This document shows, one piece after another, positions 47,003 to 56,800 of a DNA stretch of 60,000 bases. The position numbers and the translations under genes are program-made. Origin of the DNA: Membranipora membranacea (lineage: Eukaryota; Bryozoa; Gymnolaemata; Cheilostomatida; Membraniporidae); assembly GCA_914767715.1 (NCBI GenBank), contig OU612072.1:13580001-13640000 (forward strand), read 5' to 3'. The notes beneath the pieces were generated by a model. That model made no database searches. It was not told where the DNA came from and saw nothing but the letters and a program-made list of their open reading frames with translations. The stretch's first letter is position 1. Each line of letters opens with the position of its first letter.

Positions 47003-49810
47003 TAAATAACTGCTCATGTCTGAGAAATGGGAACAAGTACATACAACTAGCAGAGCATGAGTGTGGAAAGTTTACTCAGTACTACAACATTGTCAAACTA
47101 GCTCACACCCACAGCTGCCCAGAAGGACTCAGATTTAGTGTGAAAACTTGTGTCTGTGAGCTTTCTCAGGGGGTAAAATGTGAAGGTTGTGGACCAGCAG
47201 GTAAGCATCTAATCTTTCTCTGCAAAAATGCAGGATTGTAAGGGAGTTTATTTCACAATGAGAGGACCAATGCTAATCATTCTACTTTTGACAAACATTG
47301 TTTGTGAACAACACTCTCATTTGAAAAGTAAGGTTAAGGAAGGTAAGCTATGTTAGTTTATGCACTCTCATGCTTGTGAAGGTTGTCTACCACTGGGTAG
47401 GCAATTTATCAGTCCCTTTAGAAGTGAAGGGTTGTATGAGCACATTAAAAGATCATGTTTTTCATTCAGAGACTCATTGCCAACAGTTTTACCTAGGACT
47501 GTTTTGGGCTTTTTATCAAAAGAATTTCGTGAACATCAGTCTCCCTTGAAAGTAATATACCTGTTAAATATTTCATGGTAGATGAGAAAACAAGTCCAAT
47601 TTGCAAAGGAACTGATTTACAATTGTCTCTCTAATGTTATTAAATGTTGAACATTTGCAAATTAACAATTATAACATCATTGTTTGTTACAGTTTGCGAA
47701 ATTGAAATAGCTGAACTATTCAGTGAGATTTTTGGCCTTCGAAAAGATGGAAATTGCCTGGGGTAAGTTTGAGTCTCAATATTTTTGCTTACACATACAG
47801 CTTAAAGGCTAAAGCTTCAACACTAAGTCGAGGATGAGAAAAAAATATCGATGCTTTGGTCAGTCCGTGATTATTCCAAAATCTGTATTATTGCAGTCAA
47901 AATGAGCACCTTATATTGATATATATTTGGCCTTGCATAGCCCATTTAATTCATGTTAAATGCTTTCGAAACCAAGATTGCCAGAGAGCTAGAATCAAAC
48001 TGTATTGTAAGGGATCCTGTTACATATTTTGTAGCTGTCCTCAGGTTCATCACATCTCGTGAGAGAGAGACCCAATGCCCACCCCCTCTGCTTGAAGATG
48101 GTAAGAAATACAAATATCAAATATCAAATAAAGATTTTAGATGAGCATCAAATATACCTGATACACGGAAGGATGATTGATATTGGTGTCAGGCTTGTAT
48201 TTGATTGTTTCACTGGTGTAGGTGCCTCTAGATATTGCAAATATAATATGTAGGTATGATATATTTTATATATATTTGGTTTTCAGTAGCAAACTCACGC
48301 TTTAACATAAGCTACCTGTACATGGTTTCCACATTTTTGTATTCAGCGGATGATTTACGATGAAACTTTTTTGATTAATTTCATTAACTTCGCTTAGATC
48401 CACAAAAATCTTTAATCTTTATCTATTTTATCAGCCCAAGACGAACATTTACATATATCTGTGAGTACACACCTTCCATATCTCTGCTGTTTTGCTTACA
48501 GGCTGCGAGCAGCTCAGCGATTGCTTGACTCGTATGCTACCTCCCAAAAGTCAGAGAAGTTTCAACGGAAACAACCAAACACCAAGCTTTCTGTGGTGAG
48601 TGCAAAATCAAACTTACACTGTCATAAATGATTGTTGAACTTATGTTGCTTAAAACCATGTGTTCTACTTAGCCTGTCTTAGCAAGCTTTGTTCGGTGGG
48701 GGGGTGGACGAACTAAGCTTGTCAACTCTTGCGCGGCTCGTTGTCGAGCAGCCGATATAAATCGTTGTCTCCTCTTTTAATCGGTTAGATAACTTCTTCA
48801 TCACACCAATCAATTTGTAAAGGGAAACGGAGTCAGACAACTCCATTCCCAATATAGATATGATCTGACTAACTCCCTTTCTCTTTACAAATTGATTGGT
48901 GTGATGAAGAAGTTACCTACCCGATTGCAAGAGGAGACAATGATTTATATCGGCTGCTCGACAATGAGCCGCGCAAGAGTTGACAAGCTTTGTTCGTCCC
49001 CCCCCCCCACCGAACAAAGCTTGTTAAGACAGGCTAGTGTTATACTATATCACAACAACAGGGAAATAATATTTAGTTGGAGAACACCTGACAAAGTTTC
49101 CAATGCTTGTTCTTCAAAATGGACAGATGTCATCGGTGTAACCCAATTCAAAAAAGTGAGCCATTTGTTATATCTTTGACCATCATTGTGGGTCTGAGTT
49201 AGTCTGTCACATACACTGTATGTGACACGCCTAGGTGCATGACTCTACATGAAGTTAGGCATTGTATATTGCACTGTCATGGTTGCCATGGTCCTAATCT
49301 GATTAATTGTTATACTCTTCCGCATTTACTTCCATTTTTTGCACATTTAATTACCATCTAAATGCGGAGGTTGGCCACCAAAATAATGACGTATCATCCC
49401 ACCTGTTTCTATTTTTACGACCTATTTATACAGGTCAGTAAAAAGAACAGTGGTTTTTGCTCTGAAGATTCAGTTACAACTTGGCGTTGCAATTTATCAG
49501 TTGCCTGGGGCATTTGCCCCAGGGTGTAGTTCAGTAATAAAATCATCAAACTGCCGAAAAACTGCACTCAGTATTATAAATTAATCTCATATGAACTCTG
49601 CCAGCAGTGAACTGTCGTGATCTTTCTCGATCCGACAAGTCTACATTGTTTATTTACTGCAGTGAGAATTACAAAGAGACAATGAGATGCCTTAGATATA
49701 AGGATAATAGCGGATGAAATTTAGCTGGAGAATGGAGGAAGGACTTCAGAGAAGTTTCTGCAGTACGTTGTCCCAATTTACAAGAGTTTACATGTCCAGC
49801 GGATGTCTAA
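47003..49810 (+). pseudogene. Cys-rich family, copy 9 (pseudogene)
   Basis: Exon 2 (47003-47200), exon 3 (47693-47762) and exon 5 (48502-48595) are open with good splice sites. Exon 4 (about 47967-48100) keeps its coding frame (ESNCIVRDPV, ETQCPPPLLED), but a deletion removed the intron 3 acceptor and the first codons. Exon 6 (49663-49810) has a TGA at 49715-49717 in place of the conserved Cys of SGC, and RCLRY in place of RCLRC. Exon 1 is missing upstream, where a tRNA-like fragment abuts intron 1. Intron 2 contains a duplicated piece of exon 2 (47366-47430), and intron 5 contains a 365-bp palindrome. It is clearly non-functional, although most exons are still similar to those of copy 4. Confidence 0.88.
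48670..49037. mobile_element. About 365-bp palindromic element in intron 5 of copy 9
   Basis: Inverted arms meet near 48855. Outer ends read tagcctgtcttagcaagctt and, inverted, tagcctgtcttaacaagctt. Flanks tgttctac (left) and tgttatac (right) look like an 8-bp target duplication with one mismatch, and copy 4 has the empty site tttctactatatcac. An 8-bp duplication fits hAT-type elements, but the termini are not diagnostic. The same terminal sequence occurs at 43553. Confidence 0.75.
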
Positions 49811-50037
49811 GATCTCTGGCTTGTATTTGTATTGTATTTCCCAACCAAGCCAATATGTTTTGATAAGGCAGGTCAAGCTAGATTGCGTTTTATGTTCCCT
49901 TCGTGGAAAAGGAACGAACCAATTTTATGTTGGTTTAGAGTTACTGAACCCAACAAACCACTTGTCCAGTCATGAGTCAAAAGATAAAAACTATTTATCG
50001 GTTGATGAATGTCTTTTGCATAAATTTGCAATAGTAG
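49811..50037 (+). promoter_or_regulatory. 5'-flank-like block directly before an isolated exon 6
   Basis: About 49865-49995 is the reverse complement of the 5' flank seen at 13845-13945 upstream of copy 3 (gttcccttcgtggaa, actgaacccaacaaacc, cttgtccagtcatga). For a plus-strand gene this is the expected promoter orientation, but it is followed by exon 6 and not by exon 1. Confidence 0.6.
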
Positions 50038-50185
50038 TGAAAACTTCAAAGAGACATTGAGATGTCTTATATGTGTGGAGAATAGCGGATGCAAGTCAGC
50101 TGGAAAACAGATTATGGACATGAAATAAGTTTCTGCAGTACGTTGTTTCTTTTTACAAGAATTTGCATGTCCAGCTGATGTCTAA
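50038..50185 (+). pseudogene. Cys-rich family, copy 10 (exon 6 only)
   Basis: A 148-nt block with an AG acceptor matching exon 6 (ENFKETLRCLICVENSGC, then a C-terminal CPADV). It has a TAA inside (MDMK followed by stop, where other copies have an open codon), and its Cys in the LCPNLQ motif is disturbed. No other exon is nearby. It lies 230 bp after exon 6 of copy 9, behind a 5'-flank-like block. Confidence 0.85.
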
Positions 50186-50949
50186 GCTTGCGAGCCTCCC
50201 TTCACTCTTGTCTGAATAATGAGCCTCGGCAATTGCATCCCACAAGAAGGGTAAAATAAAAAAGCAACTAAGCATATTCATCACCTTGTTTTGAAGCTAC
50301 CATTTGGACTTGCTTGCTAGGCACACACAAAAGCCATAACTTGTTTGTTTGTTTAATTGGTAGCTTTTCACCCGAAAATGCTTACAATTATAAGAAGTAC
50401 ATCATAAAATCGCACACTTTCATAACAATAAGTTTCAATTACCAGGTACTGTATATTCCAATTTTAATCCAAGGCACTAAAAAGGTACTATTTCTAACAA
50501 GTGACCATAACTCCATTTGGAGAAAAACAGTACCTTTTTAGTACCTTCTCATCCCAACTTTGAGTGAAAATCAGTCTAAACTGGGCCACAGACTGTTTTT
50601 GAACATAAAATATTGTTCTGAACTAGAATGACACCAAAAACCTGTTCACAGACACTGTAGTAGCCATATCAAGTTATGATAACGCGCTCCAATATCAATA
50701 GCCCGTCACATGAGAGTGTTAGATAGGAGGGGCTCTTGTCTGAGAATATCAACAGCCATCAGAATGAAAAACAAAATTTCCAGTCTGATTCCTGTTGCGG
50801 TAATGTAAGACAGTAAGGTGGCATGCTCTTCATTACCTTATTTTCTAAGCACAGAGACAGGAAAAAGCTCCAGGAATTTGATTGAATCGATCGTTAGAGG
50901 TGTTTTAAATGGTCATGGGGCTTTTATTTACAAGTTGTTCTTTTGGTAG
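50186..50949. other. Intergenic stretch, no gene seen
   Basis: AT-rich DNA between two exon 6 remnants. A short inverted pair aaaaaggtact / agtacctttttagtacct occurs at about 50479 and 50531. No exon 1-5 homology was seen. Confidence 0.4.
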
Positions 50950-51095
50950 CAAGAGCTACAAGGAGGCTATTAAATGTATACAGTGTTCAGAGCATGATGG
51001 ATGTCAGCTGGCTGAAAATACAAATCCTCTTGAGGGATGGAGCAGCAGAACTATTTCCTCATATACAAAAGTTCTCATGCCAAGCTTTTTTCTAA
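50950..51095 (+). pseudogene. Cys-rich family, copy 11 (exon 6 only, frameshifted)
   Basis: After an AG acceptor the frame reads KSYKEAIKCIQCSEHDGC, then QLAENT, close to the family exon 6. It then loses frame: the second half (GAAELF..., PHIQKFSCQ) continues in another frame to a TAA at 51093-51095. The length is 146 instead of 148 nt. Its residues differ from all other copies (IQCSEHDG), so it is an independent old paralog and the array end on this side. Confidence 0.75.
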
Positions 51096-52120
51096 AATTA
51101 GATATACCTTTTTGAACTATTTTGTGGTTTGACAATGTGTTTTTCCCACTTGTTGTACAAAAAAAATCAACTACACTCGCTTTTGACCTATGATAATGAC
51201 CATTTGTTACCAATGCATATTTTGTAAGACTCAACTTTCATGATTATGTATGTTCAAGTGCAATTAGAAAGAAAGGCTTGTCTATCATCATAAATTATTC
51301 TGTAAAAATCACCACGTAGATCTGAATCAGTGGACATGATCCTCAACATTGCATTACTGCATTATGTCTTAATGTGTTGAAAACTCGAAAAATTTAAATA
51401 AAGTTCCATTTCTGATTTTGTGATGATAACATCCTCTGAATATTGTGCTTCTTTGAATCCTGTCATTGTGGCCTCTTACGAAAAAAGAAGCACCTGAGAC
51501 TTCATACTTTGCATGTTTGCACTAATTATGCAAAAAATTTGTGGTTTGGAAAAGTTTGTTTGAAGTAAGTTTAATATCATAAATTGAAGAAAGAGACAAT
51601 ACACTTAAGAAGAAGTGGTAATTAATACATAAGTCCAGTTAGAGTAGAACAAATCAAAACAGTGCTAAGATAATCCGAAATTGTAATAGTGCTCTCGTGT
51701 TGCCGATCCAGATGCAGGTCATATCAAAGGTGCATTACTTCAAAGTCCCCTACTCTAACCAGCAGCTAAAGTTCCCTGACCTTGTAATATGTAATGTAAT
51801 GTAATATGATAGATTATTTAGAATTTACCACCAGAGGAACAAGGCCCCCCCCGCACCTACATTGTTGCAGAAACAGCAAGGTCACCAGTCAGCCAGAGAG
51901 GTATGTGGTCAATTGACCATTACATTGGCAGTACATTAGTCTGTCCAAACAACAGCTACGCCACCAAACCAAAGCAGCTTAGAAGTACTAGGCCACCCAA
52001 AGGCTTCTTCATGCTTTGAAGAAGATTGCTCCCCGTTTCAAACCGTTCATTTTATCCATGAGTCGTTTCAAAGATTTACACAATTTTTTTACTGCTTGCA
52101 GTAGCGGCAAGATTTTCAGA
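51096..52120. other. Intergenic stretch, no gene seen
   Basis: AT-rich sequence with a small tgtaatg tandem at about 51785-51810 and a C-run at about 51846-51853. No family exon was seen. Confidence 0.4.
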
Positions 52121-52124
52121 TGTT

Positions 52125-52925
52125 ATGCTATCAACTGCATGTTCTGATGTTCTTTTTTATGGATCTATAGAACAGAGCAGGACAATAGAGCGAAAGCTGG
52201 GACACCCTGCAGAGTTTATGCTCGGGGAGTCTGAGATACGCCTTAGCTTTGATTCTCTAGTGTCACCTGGGCTCCATATCCCGGCTTCACCCTTGCCATT
52301 TGATGACTCACATATGAGCTATACCTAATTTGGCAGCAAGTGATAATATCCATGACAAGCTGGAAAAATAGATAGGGGAAGTAGTTGGTACATTCTTCAG
52401 CTCAGATTCAGGTATCACAGGCAAGGAAACACCCGTACTATACAGCGAATATTGGTTTTATATAAATATTCAGTAAAAGGGCTACACAGCGAGTGGCTGC
52501 ATTACCAGCTGTAAGGAGGCTAAAACAGAGCCTATCAATCAAGAAAAATACTTGATTTCTCAATTATTTTCAAACATTTCATCAAAATATCTCAGTGCAT
52601 TTGACAATTTGAAATCCCAACAGATGCTGAAATCAATGTAGTGCCAGAAACTAAACCCAATCCGATATCAAAAACAAGACTTCCTATTGAGCTTCAATCA
52701 GCAACATATTGTACAACACACCAGGTACATCATCGACAACAAGGGTACACAGTAGCAGCAAGACGAGTGCGAAAGAAAAAGACACCACATTACTCTTCTG
52801 AAGCGCCATCACCAAGTAACCTTATTTATGAGCTTTTTCCTGCAAAACAACAGCCAAACACAGACAGGTCCAAATCCACACAACTAGGAACCGGAAAGAT
52901 GCCTAAAAAAATTCATATCTTCTGA
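52125..52925 (+). other. Two unexplained open frames
   Basis: Frames 52125-52328 (MLSTACSDVLFYGSIEQSRT, ending SHMSYT) and 52641-52925 (PETKPNPISKTRLPIELQ, then a basic stretch RRVRKKK) have richer coding-like composition than their surroundings. The text between them also reads partly open, with stops. They may be remnants of one decayed gene or retroelement polyprotein. I do not recognise either. Confidence 0.25.
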
Positions 52926-53487
52926 CTCTGGCTAACTTATGCAATGACACAATGCAAATTCTTAGTACTGGCAGATTTCAAATAACACAAATATCGACAA
53001 CATAGCATATACTTTAAAAAAAACCTAGACAGGACACTAAAGAGCATAGAGCATAAGCATTGAGGACTTGAAGCACTGAGTCATTTAATTGTTGGTTACT
53101 ACATGGCAAGTTTTAACTGTATGATGTGATTAAAGCTGTGAACCAGCAGTCACTTCCTGTTTTTGGCGGCCATATTGGATCTTAAGGTCATATGACATCA
53201 AAATTAGAAGTTCCATAATATTTAAATAAATGTGATAACCCCCATACCTTACATTGGTGTTGGCACATCCACATTCCAGGTTATTTGTTATCGCAGAAAT
53301 CGAGTTCACAGTTTGGCATTGGTAAGGGATGGAGTTGATAATCAAACAGAATGCCACTTTGGTCAGGATAATACAGAGAGAAATTGATTAAGATTTGGAT
53401 ATGAATCATGTGTGCAATATAGGGGCGCTATTTTACTGAAGATTGGAGATTGAGTGTTTTAAATAAATCAAAACCTATAATTTTTGG

Positions 53488-53530
53488 GATCACAGGATCC
53501 TGGGTTCGAGCCCAACCAGGTCCACGTTTG
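53488..53530 (+). repeat. tRNA-like B-box fragment
   Basis: The sequence ggatcctgggttcgagccca followed by accagg has a B box and T-stem-like pairing but no A box or acceptor stem. It is probably a fragment of a tRNA-derived repeat. The 97-codon frame starting here (53484-53777) is therefore doubtful. Confidence 0.35.
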
Positions 53531-53857
53531 TCTAGATAAAATTGCTCTATTTTTCTCTGAAGAAATTGAAGACAGCATTGTGTTCAGGGAGCCCCAATAT
53601 ATTATTTACATCAGCTTAGTACATCACATTATTAAATATGACCAGCTCGATCCTGGAATAAATACACAAATTCATGAAAAAAAAAGAATCTCAGCAGATT
53701 TTAGCGATCTAATCTCTGCTGTCAGTCAACATACTTTAATCTATTATGAAGAGATTTTGGATGAAAACCACAATTGAGTTTTAATGAAATTCTTTTCTGC
53801 CTACAAGAGGTGAATGTTATATTGCTCCATGATAGCAACGAGGTAGTGTAAACTACC

Positions 53858-56800
53858 TTAAAAGGTCAGATCACCCAGTAACAGATCATTGAGCACACAG
53901 CTACAATCCATATTCATACAAGCTTCTTTTAGGCACCTGTCGGTTACTGAGTTAATCATGTCCAGACTGAGGTTGTGTGCACCATTCTCAAGTAAGAGGT
54001 TCTTTGAGTCAGCTGGCTTCAGAATTCTTTGATGTGGATTGTTCTTAGAGTTCTGTTTAAACCAAGAGAACATATTCACAATTAGAGGAGAGCATCTAGC
54101 CACTTGGGTGAATTGCATCGGATTTACACTAATGATTAATTTTGGCAACTTTTACAATTAACTAATGGGATGTGGTTATAATAAAGGATGAAGTGCTGAA
54201 ATTTTGAGGATAGCACACGGGTCGATTATAGTTTCAACACTGATTTTATAAATATCGCAAATGTAGTTTTGTTTCATCATGTTTGACCTAATTAATGCTT
54301 TGTATAATCTAATGATGGTTTCTCTCGATAGCATTGAAATGTCACAAAGTGTATTCTTTTTCACAAATTAGCCCATTGACATAAAGGAGACTAAGACCAT
54401 GAGAAACTTCATACATATATACATAGGCCTAGCCATAAAACTCAAATTAGCTTTTCTCAAATCAATGTCAACTCTTTTGAGAGTGAATTCCAAGCAACAA
54501 GAAAAGGTGAGAACTCTTTTTAAGATTCAAGTTACAATAACCATAGTAAAACATCAAAAGAAAACAGCTAAACTCTTACCTTTCCTTTTTGTTCTCTTCC
54601 CTCAAGATTCTTTTTAGATATCTCTGTTTTCTTTTTCGAGCTGGGCGGTATTGTGACGGGCTTTTCCATCTGCAATGATACATGATTGTTTTAAGTTAAG
54701 TAAGTCTGACTGATCCTACATCAGGGTTCACAATGAAAAACGTATTTCCTCATGAAAAAATGGGTTTCTGCCAGTAAATGTGCATGAGCAATATTCAGGA
54801 TTGAACATTCATAATCATTTGCCTTAGGCGGGCAAATATTAGCTGGAGGATAATTAGTTTTAATTTAACTTTATGTTACCCAGCATTAAATTATGGCTAG
54901 CTGAGATTTGAATCAGTAAAATAGAAAAGAGGGGGGGGCAAATATCTGCTGGCTTTAAATTCAGCTATTTCAATTATATGCGAATAACTTGGCTAAAATT
55001 TGGCTAACATTTTATTTTTCATGTTGCATAGCTTCTGTTTTTTGGAGATCTTTGTCATTTAAAGAAAATTAAAATTTTTGAAACACTGCCTCCTTTAACT
55101 ATTATCCCATCTCTTGGTTGTTCAATAAAAACCAGTGACAGATTTTTCCAACGGCAATGGGATATCAATACTAACAAGTCCTACTCACAGTGGGGACCAC
55201 ATGATACTCCTCTGCAGATTTAATATAAGTCTGTCTCCTCGTCTCTCCTCTTCTATTCTCCTCCTCTTTGTGTGTAGTCTGAGGATCCTCAAAGCTCTGC
55301 TGAGCATAGCCTGAGTTCTGTGTAGTCTGAGGTTCCTCACAGCTCTGCTGAGCATAGCCTGAGTTCTGTATAAGGGGTGAGATTTGTACGGTGGGTTTAC
55401 CCATCAGGTCAAGGTAAGCGTTGAGCAGCTCAACTGGGTTATGATCGCTTAGGGCTGAGTTCTGCTCCAAATCACATCCGACCATCTCCACTGAAGAGAG
55501 AAATAAGAGGATGATGACTCTTTGTAACAGATAGATATTTGCTTATGTATAGGTTAAGAAACTAAAACCAGATATTCTCTGTGGGCGAACACCATCAGGT
55601 AGATAAAGCATGCCGTATGTCTTTGTACCGATGTTATCATATGAAAAACTTGGTTACCTCCTTAAAGAAAACTGTGGTTCCTGAAAGTATCTATGGGAAT
55701 TAGGAAAAACAGTTTTCGAACTAACTCTAGAAATATTAAGTCAGAGTTGTCCCCTTGTAAGCAGTGTGGGCACAACTCATAATTTACCAGGAGTAATAGG
55801 ATAGAAACTGTATTTTATAAGAAAAAAAAATGAACCGGATTAATAATAGGGAAATACCAATATCATTGATGCTGTGAGAAACATCACTAATCTGGTTGAT
55901 CATCGGGTGCATGCCAAGAGATAAACTCAACTCTTCTACTTGGGTCTCTAGGAAGCAGAAATAGGCGACGACTCTCTGCAACAGCATTACCTGTATAGCA
56001 AAGCAACTAAACTGTGTATGGCAGCAGCTACACTACTCTCCTAGCCTATCCATTAAATATGGCACAGAGTTAGACCAAACAAAGAGCAAACAAGATCAAC
56101 CACCAATTTTAGTTTCAACTAAACAATTTCAGAAGCAAAAAAATATACTTGCATTTTCAATTTTATACGCAAGTCAAATTTCTCAACAATCTCAATTTAA
56201 TTATCCAAATATCATTAATTTTTAACATGAACTGACAAAACACTGTATGATGTTAGTTCAAGAACTGGAATCAAACAATCACATAACATTCAACAGGGTC
56301 AATTGGTTGACCAATAAACCCTACCTTGCTATCTTTAGGGTCATCTTCTTCTAGCGGCACTTTATCATGACACTGATTTATGAGCAGATTTGTCTGTTTA
56401 TGCCTCATTCTGTAAACATGACTGGTTTTATCATTTAATGTAACAAAAAAAATAAATATTTTGCTGGTTAATATGAGGTTTGATGGTCTAAACACAGTTG
56501 AGAGGTTGCAACCTCAGCGGATCCGCAATGAGTTTTTATATACACATCAATCCTCTGAGAGTCAGCTGAGACTTATATTTTAGTAATGTGACATCTTGCA
56601 AACAGCTCTGTACTCTGAGGTTGCAACCGCTGATTTAACCTCTGAGGATCAGCTGAGGCTGCTGTCAGCATATGTTAACAATGACGACCGACAACAATGA
56701 CAATGATGACAAAACCTCTGAGGTTGCAACCTTCAAGTGTGTTTTGACCATAAGAGGTAGCCTGATAATTGGTGAATCGGTGTCCTGACCATAATTAATT

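Noticed and set aside
47258-47342. Signal-peptide-like exon in intron 2 of copy 9 (begins MRGPMLIILLL, ends in phase 1 before gtaagc)
   Set aside because: Its second half (attgtttgtgaacaaca) aligns with intron 2 of copy 4, so it is more likely intronic sequence that reads like a signal peptide by chance.
53484-53777. Plus-strand 97-codon open frame
   Set aside because: It starts within a tRNA-like fragment, lies just beyond the last exon of the bHLH-like gene and has no recognisable motif.
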